A stretch of DNA of 64,000 nt from Laburnicola sp. R22_1 (GCA_014281115.1 JACONQ010000016.1:1054001-1118000), one strand, 5' to 3'; shown: positions 35,429 to 46,859, counted from the stretch's first letter. Made by a program: numbers and translations. Notes: generated by a model from the sequence alone, not told the origin.

Positions 35429-38400
35429 CATGGAAGGCAAATTGGAGAGGTCAATATTGCGATAGCCGCCGCCTCTTTCATGACGAAACAGTCAAGGTAC
35501 CCACTTGAACGATCCTTTATCCTCGACTCAGGGACAACGTGCCATGTAGCAAATGATATCAGACGATTCACGAACACTCGGCCACCCACACCAGGAGATT
35601 TCTTATGGGCAGGGAACTCACGCGTATGGATTATGGCATATGGCTCACTATATGTGAGAGTGAAGACTGCAGGCTCAACACGCCGCCTTCACCTCAGAGA
35701 TGTGGCCTTCTGCCCAGACCTACACTGTAACCTTGTCTCATTTAGAGTACTCCGACAACAAGGCCTATAGTGGGATACCAAGTCAAACCCTACCGTACTA
35801 CGCCGGTACGACGATAGTGCTGTTGCGCTCCTTGAAGAACGATACGGACAATGGGTTGTTGAGTACAACAATGTCTCTAAGCCAAAATCAACCTTTGCAA
35901 CAACCAAAGCACGCACAATCAAGCCGCGACAACGAGCGAGCGGTGAGATGTGGCACAAACGACTGGGACACCCAGGACCTCAGGCACTTGAGCACCTCGT
36001 GCATCACTCTGAGGGGGTGAAGATTGTTGGCATTCCTACCGTCAAGTGCGACGCATGTGGAAGATCAAAGTCTAAGCGACAGATAAGAAGAACCCCCGAA
36101 CAATCCTAGAAGGTCCAGGAGAGCGAATAGCCCTAGACTTTCATGATTACGAAGAAGGGAGTAACACAAAGGAGAAGAGCCAAATGCTAATCATGTGCAG
36201 AGTTACCGGTATGCTATGGGATTTCTATTTCAAAGACAACCGACCTGCCAGATCAATCATTAAAACCCTCCAAACATTTATCACATTTATGAAGAATCAA
36301 TTTGGGATTATGGTCAAAGTCATTGAGACTGATAATGAGACGTTTCGCTCAGCCGAAGCCCAGAGGTGGAGGGACGAGCAAGGTATAGCAGTCGAGCCCT
36401 CAGCACCTGATACCCAAGCCCAAAACGGCGGAGCTGAACGCTCAGGGGGTGTGGTAAAGGAGAAAGCTCGTGCAATGCGCCTTGACGCGAATCTACCATG
36501 GGAAGTATGGCCTGAAGTGACTCGAACCGCCGTATACCTATACAATCGAACACCCAAGTATTCGAATCGCTGGAAGACGCCCTATGAAGCGTTCTTTACC
36601 GCTGTCGCCTTTCAAAATGGGATAGTCACGTCCCCACGCAAACCAAACCAATCCCATCTACGAGCATATGGTTGCAAGGCCTTTGCCATGACGGATGATA
36701 CGAAGCGTGGCAAAGGACGTCTACAAAGACTCGACCCAAAGGCATGGATTGGATACTTAGTGGGTTACGTTTCCTCAAACATCTTCAGGATATGGATACC
36801 GTCGATGGGCAAGGTCATCAGCACCCGCGACGTAGTGTTTGACGAAGATAGCATCTTCGATGGAGACATGAAACACATTATGGACAATCTTATGCACAGT
36901 ACCCTTGAAGAAATTGCAACTTGGATTAGGACGATAGAGCTACCGCCTTCACCATCACAACAGAACGATGCTACAAGCAGGTTCTATGAGGATGAAGCGA
37001 CGGACGACTCTCCTTCTGAGCAAGTGGGGACACCCCAGTACGACGAGCGCGGGAGGAAGGTCATACCCTACCCGACGCCGCCAAGTACACCACCACCAGC
37101 AGCCTTATTGGCGCAACTGATGAGCTCAGATGGATACGAGCAGTGCCCCAACTCGCTGCCCAGCGCTAGAGATGATCAGGAGCTAGATCCAGCCCTGCCT
37201 CGCCCTGGAGGAATACAGCCTATTGAGAGAGCCCTCCTGCGTGAAGAGGAAGGAAAGCTGGTTGATCCCCAGTTGCCCCTCTCCCACGATCTGGACAGAC
37301 TCCGATCTCCACTCAGTTCCTTACCCAGTGAAGCGAAAGCCACTGCACCATAGGCCGCAGCCTTCATGGCTGGTACCAAAGCAGGTCACGTTCGTGAAGT
37401 AGAGGGGAAGAAACTGGATGACGCAAGCATTGAACGCATGATAATAAAAGGCTATCAGCCTCATTACAGCGAACTGTCACCAGCACCTCCTCCGAACGGG
37501 CTCAAGCCTACGCACCCACTCTACATGCTCTTTAAGAAAGCTGAGGAAGAACACCTCAATAGCCACAAACAAACGAAGTCATGGACTGAGGTGTCCACTA
37601 TTCAGGCAAGACGAGAAGGAATCCAGATACTGGATTCAATGTGGGTATACACCTACAAGCTCGATCAGCACCACCACTTCCAGAAGTGTAAGGCAAGGCT
37701 AGTTGTCCGAGGCGATCAACAGAACAATGTTACCGCCCAAGAGACCTATGCCGCCACACTCGCAGGAAGATCGTTTAGGATGCTGATGGCTATTGCTGCT
37801 CGGTTTAACCTAGAGCTAAAGCAGTACGACGTGACCAACGCTTTCGTACATGCATTGATTGATCGTGTTATCTACATGCGAATGCCACGCGGGTATGCAC
37901 GTCCAGGCACGATACTTCAGCTTCAAAAGGCGCTGTATGGCCTGCGGATCTCACCCTTACTATGGCAAAGGGACTTCACCACCTACCTCACAGAGCTTGG
38001 TTTCTCTGTAGTTCCACACGAACCATGTTGCATGGTACGAAAAGGGGTGTTTATCTTCTTCTACGTTGATGATATCATTCTTGCGTATCACCCACGAAAC
38101 CGTACACTAGCAGACCAGGTCGTGAAGGATCTCCAGAAGAAATACAGCCTAACAGGAGGAGGGGATTTGAGATAGTTCCTTGGAATAGAGGTGATGAGAG
38201 ACCGAACCCAGCAGAAGATATGGCTATCGCAAGCCGCGTATATCGACAAAATCGTCCAACTCGCAACTGATCATGACCTTCGCCACGATACCCCGATGGC
38301 TCGAATAGAGCTTACTGGCCGCACAGACCTCGCAACACATGGAGAGATCAACCTATACCAACGCAAAATTGGCTCCCTACTCTTTGTAGCGGTGAATACA

Positions 38401-39120
38401 CGCCCTAACGTTGCATTCGCTGTCTCGCGACTCGCCCGCTTCCTTACCAATCCAAGCCCAACACATCAACAAGCGACTGACCGCGTCCTCTTGTACCTAC
38501 ACTCTACACGAACATACGCCCTAGAGTTTAGAGGAGACAATAGTCTTATCGTAGCTAGCGACGCATCGTTTGCAGACAACACAATAGATAGGAAGAGTTC
38601 CCAAGGGTACGCAATTAAACTATTTGGCGGCCTTATCGCCTAGCGAGCCAACAAGCAGGACACGGTTACCACTTCAACAACTGAGGCAGAGCTCCTAGCA
38701 CTATCCCAAGTAGCTAAGGAAGCTATGTTTACACGGATGCTGCTTAACGAACTTCAAGTAACACTGGAAGACCCAGTGATTACTATTCAGTGCGACAACA
38801 AGCAGACGATTCGGCTGATCAACAAGGAGATCTCTCAGCTGACGACCAAGCTCCGACATGTGGATATCCACAATCACTGGCTACGACAGGAGGCAAAGAG
38901 GAAGTCAATTAGAGTGACATATGTCCCCTCGAGCGATATAATCGCCAATGGATTCACTAAGACCCTTCCTGTTGGGACCTGGCCCCAGTTCCTAAGCCAA
39001 GTAGGACTAGCAAACGTGAAGGACCGCATGATCGTAGAGCAAGGAGAGATAGATGCGATAACACGAAAGATTAAAGCTTTAGGGAGAACGGTAGATGCTA
39101 AGACATCCCGGATCACCTAA
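35426..39120 (+). pseudogene. pol: Pol polyprotein of F (four lesions)
   Basis: The order is that of Ty1/copia. Protease: D-S-G-T-T at 35525-35539. Integrase: a His-His-Cys-Cys zinc region at about 35950-36060 (MWHKRLGHPGP, CDACGR), then catalytic D 36135, D 36331 (ETDNE) and E 36436 (GGAER). Reverse transcriptase: about 37620-38170, with Y-V-D-D at 38062-38073. RNase H: about 38540-38960, with a TEAEL site near 38682. The lesions are TAG at 35768 (Gln or Trp), a one-base loss near 36107, TAG at 37351 (CAG), and TAG at 38173 and 38641 (both TGG, in RWFLGIE and LIAWRANK contexts). All except the frameshift are single transitions. The product would cut, integrate and copy the element; this copy cannot act alone. 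Confidence 0.88.
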
Positions 39121-39168
39121 GAATGAATGGTGAACAGCTCAAGGCGAGGTCGCCGAGCTGAGGGGGTG

Positions 39169-39395
39169 TGTCAGATTGGATAGGTGATCCGAACAACTAT
39201 CGTGGGTGGCAGGAGAGAGATGAAACAGCCCCTACCCAAATAGGGATAGTATGGAGGATTAGCCAAGAACCAAAACAGCGCACAAGCAAACCTCGAGAGA
39301 GGAGACACACAATCAACAGAATGAGCCGATCTCAACACTTATTAAAATTAAACCACCTTTCATCTTATTTATTAAGAATACCCTTATATCTGACA
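39169..39395 (+). repeat. 3' LTR of F
   Basis: This LTR pairs with 33868-34094. No difference is seen over 227 bp. Confidence 0.95.
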
Positions 39396-41214
39396 GTAGG
39401 CGTATAGCTCTGCCTCAAATTATAATAGATTTGCCTGCGCGTTTAATGGCTCTACTCTGAGCTTTTGTAGCTCTAGCCTTAATAGCAATTCTAAGATCTC
39501 TACAGAGCTCTAGCAGCTTAACATATCCAGTCTTCATGTCCAGTCTTATAATAATAACTTAACTCTAGAATTGCCGCTTTATCTTGGCTAGTAATCGCTT
39601 AAAGACCTTTATTAGAGTAGCCTTTATCTTATCTAGTATATAGTATTCTTTATACCACTTTGTGTATTAATTAAAAGTATAAAATAGGTATTAATTACCA
39701 TTGTAGCAGCACTCTCCTCGCTCTAGGAGCTATATTAGATTTATGCTAATACGCTTAAACAATTAAGTTGCTAGTTCTTAAGGTGGCCTTTAACTAACAA
39801 TCTTTGTTAGCTTTAACTATATATACATCTTATAGTCCTTCTACTTTAGTACTTAGCCATTTATAATGTGTAGGCCTTTAATATTCTTAGGCAGGTGCTT
39901 AATTGCCTCTCTACTAGTGTGACCCCATATAATATATGCTTCCTCTATAGTTAACTATAGTAGCTTCTTAGGCTTATATAAAGGCTTCTTATAGGCGTGT
40001 ACTAAGGCTGCAAGTAGAGGGCTAGCGTCTAGTCTCTTTATGCCTTTAGCGTCTATTAACTAGTGTTTACTAGTATAGTTAAGCTTGTAAATAACGTTCT
40101 TCTAGCTCTTCTAGTATAAGTAGTCTTGTCCTAAGTTAAAATAAATGCCTATTAATTAACAGCGTAATAGGCCAACAATATTAGTAAGAAATTCTAGGAC
40201 ATATACAACATATGTAAGCTCTATTTACTCTGTGCCTCTAGGCGTGTTAATAAGTAGGATAATATCTCCCTACTTATATATTAATAGCTCTTGATTTTTA
40301 GCCTTAATAACTTTACCTATTCTGTTAGCTTGCTTTTTTTAACTATAGGCTCTGCTGTTAGTAACGTGTGTGTTTAATCCTGGATTAAGAATCTATTAAT
40401 TAATTAGACTCGGCTTAACTATCTGCTTACTCGCGTAGTTAGAGCTTATAGTAAGCTATAATATATAACTATTTAGTGTATTAAGTGTAGAACTGTAATT
40501 ATTAAACTATTAAGGTGCTATTAAGACTATAGATGCTGCTAGTTCTGCCTAGTCTCTAGTATTTGTCGCGCTTCTATTCGCTTTAAGTGCTGCCTTTATA
40601 GCTCCTCTAAATAATAATTAGCTTACTATAGCCTTATTAAATTGTTCTTATATCTTAGGTTTAGGTATCCATCCTTAAGGCTTGCCCTTTACTCCCAGAT
40701 ACTAGCAGTCCTTAAATTAATAATTAAGACCACATATATACTTAGGCTTCTTATCTTAAGTCTTTTTTTTCTTCTCTATTGCCTGTGGCTTGTTAGTGCT
40801 AATGCCTAGTGTGGCAAAGATGCTAAGCGATAACGCTACTAGTCTTATTAAATACTAGTACATAGTAAATTAAGCGATAAGGTTGTGTATACTCTTAATA
40901 GCCTATCCTTAGATCTGTGCTTTAAATAGATTAGCTTGCTAAGTAGTTGCCTATATATTGTCAAGTCCTTTAACTGCGAGTAGAAAATCGCGCTGTGCTC
41001 GCGGCGATATTATGTTAGGTAGGTTTGCTGCCTCGCACAGACGTATAATATATAGCCACTTATCTAGCTAGGTATTAATATTATTGCGGGGTTAGCTCTG
41101 CAATTGCCAATACTTTGCTAGAAGCTGTAGCTCCCTCTTAGCCATTAATAGGCAGAGGTGCTTCTTAAGCCTCTTTAATTAAGCGTACACTATATTGTCG
41201 CTCTGGATTAGATA

Positions 41215-41280
41215 ACGTACTCCACAACCGAGCGACTCACCCAACCGAGCGACTCACTTTTGCCAAGACCCCACCAAAAC
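41215..41280 (+). repeat. Left TIR of P1
   Basis: This 66-bp repeat starts ACGTACTCCACAACCGAG and ends CCCCACCAAAAC. It is an exact inverse of 43022-43087. Confidence 0.95.
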
Positions 41281-41305
41281 GTGCTACCATCAATAGTACA
41301 ACGCG

Positions 41306-42934
41306 ATGCCTCAACAACACAACAAACTACTAGCGTTAAACAAAGCTCGTATACAGCTTGCGATCCAGGCTATTAAACAAGACGCGTCACTTTCGCAAAG
41401 ACGCGCTGCCGCCATCTATAACATCCCTTAAAAGACCCTCAGCCGACGACGCGCTAGAATCGCCTTCCGACGCGACTGCCCACCCAACACAATAAAGCTT
41501 ACTGTAAGAGAGGAGAAGGCGATTATACAGCATGTACTCGACCTAGACTCGCAAGAATTCCTGCCACAGCTTGCTACTATAGAGGATATGGCCAATTCTT
41601 TGCTAGCTGAGCGGCATCGCGACCCTATAGGCCATAACTGGGCTCCAAACTTTGTTAAGCGCCAGCCAGAGCTTAAAGTCAAGTTTAATCGAAAGTACGA
41701 CTATAAGAGAGCCCTCCAGGAGGATCCTAAGGTGATACGAGGCTGGTTCCAGCTTGTGGAGAACATAAAGGCTAAGTATGGTATCCTAGATAAGGACACC
41801 TACAATTTCGACAAGTCTAGCTTTATAATAGGCATAATATCGACTAGAGCGGTAGTCACAGGCTCTAAGCGTTGAGGACAGCCAAAGCAGGTGCAGCAGG
41901 GCAATAGGGAGTGGACAACAGTCATCTAAGGCATCAACGCAATGGGGTGGTGGATCCCACCCTTCATTATCTTTGGGGGCAAGCACCACCTCTCTGCCTG
42001 GTATAAGGAGAAGGATCTACCTCATGATTGGGTTATTGCAGTCTCTGAGAACGGCTGGACAACAAATGAGCTTAGTCTGCAATGGCTGAAGCACTTTAAT
42101 GAGCATACAAAGAGGCGTACTATTAGTGGAGCACGTTTGCTCATTATTGATGGCCACGAAAGTCACAACTCGCTCGAATTCCAGGATTACTGCAAAAAGA
42201 GTAATATTATTACTCTCTGTATGCCTCCACATTCGTCGCACCTCTTGCAGCCACTTGACGTGGGTTGTTTTGCGCCATTAAAGAAGGCGTATGGGCGCCA
42301 AGCCGAGAATCTGATGCGCAACCACATCACGCACATCACCAAAATCGAGTTCCTACCTTGCTTTATTGCTGCTTTTAAGGCTTCAATTACTGAAAGTAAT
42401 ATCAAAGGAGGCTTTCGAGGTGCTGGCCTAGTGCCCCACAACCCAGAGGCTGTACTATCGCAGCTTGACGTCCGCCTGCGTACGCCTCCAGAATGTACTA
42501 TTCGCGATAGTACATGGGAGTCGCAAACTCCGCGAAATAGTACAGAACTTGGGTCACAATCAATGCTGGTTAAGCAGAGGATTCAAAGGCATATGGATAG
42601 TTCCCTAACTTATATGGTTGAGGCGGTGGAAAAGCTCGTCAAAGGCGCCAAGCTAATGGGGCATTCTTTGGTGTTGATGACCAAACGCAACGCCGAACTT
42701 CAAGCTGCTAATAAGGCCGCCACGCGACGTAAATCGCACAAAAGAAAGCGATTGCAGCAAGAAGGAGCTCTTACAGCTGAAGAGGGCCAGCGGCTGGCTA
42801 CTCTAAAGGACTTTGCGGCGCGCAGTGATGGCAAGAAGGCAAAGAAGAGGGCGCGCGTTAATGGAGGCGAGCCAACTCAACGGCGCTGTAGACGCTGCGG
42901 CGAGCCTGGGCACAATAGAACAACGTGTAAATAA
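41306..42934 (+). pseudogene. P1 transposase (pogo type, three stops)
   Basis: The frame codes about 542 residues from MPQQHNKLL. A helix-turn-helix region (residues 15-55, SQRRAAAIYNIP) would bind the TIR, followed by a second CENP-B-like DNA-binding part. The DDE_1 core has acidic residues at 41810 (FDKS; usually FDET), 42149 (IIDGHESH) and 42257 (PLDVGCF), the last two 35 residues apart. The C-terminus is basic with a CCHC knuckle (CRRCGEPGHNRTTC). Stops are TAA at 41429, TGA at 41873 and TAA at 41927; all fit C-to-T change of CAA or CGA. The E-to-K change beside the first Asp also fits RIP. It is dead but recently recognisable. Confidence 0.9.
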
Positions 42935-43021
42935 CCTGCAGAAGTAGATTCTAAATAGATTGGCCTATTTAGACTATTAATAATAGTTCGTATTGACTCT
43001 GTACTGTCGTGAATAGTACAT

Positions 43022-43087
43022 GTTTTGGTGGGGTCTTGGCAAAAGTGAGTCGCTCGGTTGGGTGAGTCGCTCGGTTGTGGAGTACGT
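43022..43087 (-). repeat. Right TIR of P1
   Basis: This is the exact reverse complement of 41215-41280. Confidence 0.95.
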
Positions 43088-43442
43088 TATATATAGCGAC
43101 AGCTAATTATTCTGCCAATCTCCTAGGTAAAGTTGTCTAACGCTTTCCTCTTAATTATATATCTAGCCAAGGCTTAATTATAGCCTCTCTTCACCTACTA
43201 GTATTGCTAGAACTTCTTAGTTGTTATATCTTTTAGCACAACGCTAGTATCCTACTCTATCCCCTTATAGTAGTGCTCTAGTATCACAGGCACTAGCTCC
43301 TTAAGCTGTTTAAGTGCCGCCTCATTAAGATCTAGGTTAACTATAGGCTAGAGGTGATTTTAATTCGCGCTATCCTTACATAGGAAGATCTATTCTTCCT
43401 AGTCTGCCAGCTTCTTAAGTATAACTATCGTCCTTGTAACTA

Positions 43443-43490
43443 ACGTGTTCGATCACTCATCCGCGCACCCCACCAAAATCGCGACGCGTC
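43443..43490 (+). repeat. Left TIR of P2 (one 17-bp unit)
   Basis: It starts ACGTGTTCGATCACTC and ends GCGACGCGTC, with one copy of the 17-bp unit. Confidence 0.93.
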
Positions 43491-43507
43491 CTCTCACAAC
43501 TCTCGCA

Positions 43508-45129
43508 ATGCCGCTCCCCCAGCACGTCCAGCAGGCTCAAAAAGAAGGGAGACTTAGTCTCTCAATGCAGGCGATTCAGAATAAGCAGGTTAAGAGTCGC
43601 CGCCAGGCTGCGCGACTATATAATGTCCCTGAAACGACTATCCGCGACCGTACCAGAGGTGCTCGCCCTCAAGCTATCGCCAACGTTCAGAAACGAAAGC
43701 TACACCCTACTGAGGAGCAATCCCTAGTAGAGTGGATCCTAGACCTCGACCGACGCGGATTTCCGCCCCATATTATCAACGTACGACGAATGGCAGACAA
43801 TCTGTTCGCCGCGCGGGGCAAGAGCCACCTCCACAATCAGTCGGCGAGAAGTGGGTGTCGCGCTTTGTCAAGCGCCAGGCAGAGCTCCAGACTAAGTGGA
43901 ATCGCAAGTTCCACTCACAGCGCGCAAGATCTGAAGACCCTGTCGCGATCCGCGCGTGGTTCAAGCTCGTAGAGGAGACGCGCCAGTCATACGGCATCCT
44001 CGATACAGATATCTACAACTTTGACGAGACTGGCTTCTTGATGGGTATCGCTGCGACGTCAAAAGTCGTTACAAGCTCTGAGACAGTCGGCCGTGCGGCG
44101 ACTATACAGCCAGGTGATCGCGAGTGGGTAACGACGATTGAGTGTATCAACGCGTCTGGCTGGTCTATCCCACCCTTCGTGATCCTGCAAGGGAAGCTCC
44201 ACCAAGCTAGCTGGTATCAAGGCCTACCACCTGATTGGACTATCGCTGTTAGCGACAACGGCTGGACTACGGACGACCTAGGCTTCGAGTGGGTAAAGCA
44301 CTTCCACCGACATACTGAAGCCCGTACGATAGGGGCCTACCGACTACTCATCCTTGACGGCCACGGCAGCCACGCAACGGCTGAGTTCGATAAGTACTGC
44401 GCAGAGAACAAGATTATTACGCTCTGTATGCCCTCTCATACGTCGCACCTGCTCCAGCCGCTCGATGTTGGCTGCTTCTCGCCTCTTAAGGTTGCGTACG
44501 GCCACCAAGTGTCCGAGCTTGCGCGACAACACGTCTTCCACATTGACAAGCAGGACTTCTTACAGATATACCCAGGCATCAGAGAGACAGTCTTGTCAGA
44601 GCAGAATATCCAGGCTGGCTTTCGGGCGACAGGGCTAGTCCCAGCCTGTCCAGAACGCGTCTTGTCGTCGCTGACAGTGGTTAGGACGCCGTCTCCGCCA
44701 GGGGCAGCGGCCAACGCTGAGGTCGCATGGACGTTAGAGACGCCGCATACTACTGCTCAGCTAGAGCAGCAGGCTCGATTTATCCAGGACCGCCTTAGTC
44801 GGCCTTTGCAGAGCCCTACTACCCAGGCTATCCGCCAGCTTGTTAAAGGGTGTCAACTTGCGATGAATTCAGCAACGATCCTTGCAGAGGAGAATAGGAA
44901 GCTCCGACAGGCTATTCAGCGGCGGCAGCGTAAAGAGCAGCAGCGCCGACAGTATATAGCCCGTGGAGGAGCTATGCGGGTAGAGGAAGGTCAATTGCTT
45001 GCTGCAGAGGCCGAAAGGGTGCTCCAGCAGGTAGAGCAGGCGGGGCAGCCAAGTAGGCCTCGAGCACCGCCAACCTGCAGCAAGTGCCACGAACAAGGTC
45101 ATACAAGGACTCAGTGTACTACTAGATAG
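43508..45129 (+). pseudogene. P2 transposase (one apparent frameshift)
   Basis: Two overlapping frames together make a pogo transposase of about 540 residues. The first starts MPLPQHVQQAQKEGRL and carries the helix-turn-helix (SRRQAARLYNVPETTIRDR). The second carries all of the DDE_1 core: D at 44023 (YNFDETGF), D at 44356 (LILDGHGSH) and D at 44464 (PLDVGCF). It ends in a CCHC knuckle (CSKCHEQGHTRTQC). The frames must join between about 43800 and 43850; the shift equals loss of one base (or gain of two). No in-frame stop is seen elsewhere. I cannot exclude a sequencing error, in which case the gene is intact. Codons are GC-rich, unlike the surrounding E DNA. Confidence 0.88.
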
Positions 45130-45192
45130 CGCGCACTTAATAAATCTATTTACTACCTATTTTATTGCGTTGTTGAAGAGCAATTGTAGGAA

Positions 45193-45257
45193 GACGCGTC
45201 GCGATTTTGGTGGGGTGCGCGGATGAGTGATCTGCGCGGATGAGTGATCGAACACGT
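45193..45257 (-). repeat. Right TIR of P2 (two 17-bp units)
   Basis: It is the inverse of the left TIR with the 17-bp unit present twice in tandem. Confidence 0.93.
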
Positions 45258-45259
45258 TA

Positions 45260-45727
45260 TTTTCGCTTACGTAATAGCGCGCTGGCATATAGGCAGACCG
45301 CCCACATGAGTTACTTAATTAATCTTTTACTCCACTTTCGAACATTTGCACATTTGGGTAGAGAACTTGCTCTAGGAGGAACGGCATTGGTACCAAACAG
45401 CCACCTTCCCCCCTTTCCGCTATTTACATCTAATTATAGTTCTCTCCTTTACTACAAGCATCTAACAAAGACTTTCAAAGGCAACTACATTAATCCCCGC
45501 TTATATATCTATTACGCTCACCTTGGTTAGAATCTCCACACGACGAAGATGTTCAATATCTATTACGCTCACCGCGCTTACGCCCTAACACGCTAGGGCT
45601 GACTATCCTTAGACACATTTAACTAAGACCTCTAAGAGAAAGAAACATAAGCGTTTCGCCTTCTAATATACTTAGGCGGAGAGAAATGCCTAGCTAGCAG
45701 CTAACCAACAACTATATAGGGTTAGGG
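45260..45727. other. AT-rich DNA right of P2, no gene seen
   Basis: This stretch may hold the decayed 5' end of E, but I find no LTR matching 31129-31316. A short direct repeat ATCTATTACGCTCACC occurs near 45507 and 45559. The open frame at 45240-45530 begins inside the P2 TIR and shows no protein signal. Confidence 0.4.
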
Positions 45728-45817
45728 TTGCTATTTTAGTCCTATATGTCTATATGATTGCTCTTTTAGTCCCATATGTCCAATTAATTGCTCTTTTAAT
45801 CCTATATATCTATGTGA
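45728..45817. repeat. 30-bp tandem repeat, three copies
   Basis: Units at 45728-45757, 45758-45787 and 45788-45817 share TTGCTcTTTTAGTCCTATAT, followed by a more variable end. A partial fourth unit follows. Confidence 0.8.
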
Positions 45818-46380
45818 TTTGCTTTTTCAGCCCTGTCCTCTACGCCAACTCTGTCTATAATAGTATACCTTACATATTCTAAAAAGCCAGCAAGCCAAAA
45901 CGTATAAAGAAAAAAAAAGCAGCAAAGGTAAGATATTTATACCACAGCCAAAGCGCAAAAACCCATCAACATTCACCACCACCAGTCCCCGCCAAAGATC
46001 CGCATCACTAACCTCTTCCACTATAACTAACCTCCATTAAATTACCCCACAGCTTTTCTAACAAAAACCAAGCAAGCCATCTACCCCAAGAACACTTACT
46101 GAATTTACACCTCCCAGCGCACGCGCGCGCGCGCGAAGACTCCATCGATAGGTGCTTTGCCTACTTTTCTTCCACAAACAGACCCAAGACGCACCACATG
46201 CAAGCTCGTCGTCCAATTTTTTAGTCTACTAACTCCTCCCACAGCCACCCAAGGCAGGCATATCCTCTATAACTTTTAGATTTTAAAGCGCTCACAAAAA
46301 GCGCCTCATGTCGTAAAAGAACTTCATTTTTAGAATAAGCAAGAAAATCCAGCGCGCAGTCCACGACATCTTGCTGCTGA
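45818..46380. other. Non-coding transition DNA with a CG run
   Basis: No convincing gene is present; the minus frame at 45827-46021 (64 codons, one hydrophobic stretch) has no support. A 14-bp alternating CG run is at 46122-46135. Composition changes here from AT-rich to GC-balanced. Confidence 0.4.
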
Positions 46381-46859
46381 TCATCAATTTTAGAAGACAA
46401 TAGAGAGATCTGTGGAGGATGAGGTGGGGGCAGAGAAGGGGGTTTTTATAGGTGAGGGGTGGGTGGTTGGATTGGGATGGTTGGTGCGGAATTGGTGGCG
46501 TGATAAGTAGTGGTGGTGTCGTGGTGAGCAGCATCGTTTGTGCGGGGCGGGGGTCTTACTCGAACGTTTCGTTTTTAGTAGCTTCACAGTGTGCACCGCT
46601 CCATGGGCGTGTTCTTTTAAGATATTAGAAAAGAAGTAGGGAGCGGGTGCTGTGGAGGCTAAGAAGAGGAAAAGCTCATAGATGGGTTGCCTACAGGGAG
46701 ATAGGTTGATTGCGCGTACGGTTTTTGAATGGGTACGATTGGAGGGTTGGGGTAGGAGCAGCAGTGATGGCGGTAGTGGTGGCGATAAGTCTATGGGGCA
46801 TAGGAGGAGGTGTGTAACTACCTGGACATTGATCAGGGCAACCAAGCCACGCCGACGCC

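Larger units (their letters stand above)
33868..39395 (+). mobile_element. Copia element F (full length, youngest, nearly intact)
   Basis: This 5528-bp element has 227-bp LTRs (33868-34094, 39169-39395) that I read as identical, and TSD GTAGG (33863-33867, 39396-39400). It has a primer site at 34095-34104 and a purine tract AGGGGGTG at 39161-39168. Gag and pol lie in one frame apart from a TGA at the boundary, one frameshift near 36107, and TAG codons at 35768, 37351, 38173 and 38641. It interrupts the integrase of E. Composition is far more balanced than in family A, so it has met little RIP. Confidence 0.95.
41215..43087 (+). mobile_element. Pogo/Fot1-like DNA transposon P1
   Basis: This 1873-bp element is flanked by TA (41213-41214, 43088-43089) and has perfect 66-bp terminal inverted repeats (41215-41280, 43022-43087). 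Each TIR holds two direct copies of a 17-bp unit beginning ACCGAGCGACTCAC. It carries a single transposase gene in the same direction. It lies in the gag region of E, so it is younger than E. Confidence 0.93.
43443..45257 (+). mobile_element. Pogo/Fot1-like DNA transposon P2 (nearly intact)
   Basis: This 1815-bp element is flanked by TA (43441-43442, 45258-45259). The left TIR is 48 bp (43443-43490) and the right 65 bp (45193-45257). They are identical except that the right TIR has a second copy of a 17-bp unit GATCACTCATCCGCGCA. It is related to P1 but a different family. It sits beside the gag start of E. Confidence 0.93.
31129..45259 (-). mobile_element. Copia element E, split by F, P1 and P2
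   Basis: This old minus-strand Ty1/copia element is in pieces 31129-33867, 39401-41214, 43090-43442 and a short uncertain tail after 45258. RNase H lies at about 31440-32050 (a TKxTTKAELLALL-like site near 31745-31790). The RT catalytic box reads F-V-D-D at 32445-32456. RT extends to about 33050 and integrase follows to 33867 and then 39401-40250. A gag knuckle of the C-x-C-G type, with His changed to Tyr, is near 40704-40737. The gag N-terminus, with ILKKLADWEEWIF-like residues after RIP, is near 43380-43440. The 3' LTR is about 31129-31316. I cannot find the 5' LTR right of P2, so the right end is unresolved. Confidence 0.72.

Noticed and set aside
46122..46135. CG alternating run as a regulatory Z-DNA site
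   Set aside because: It is only 14 bp, with no gene start placed to use it.
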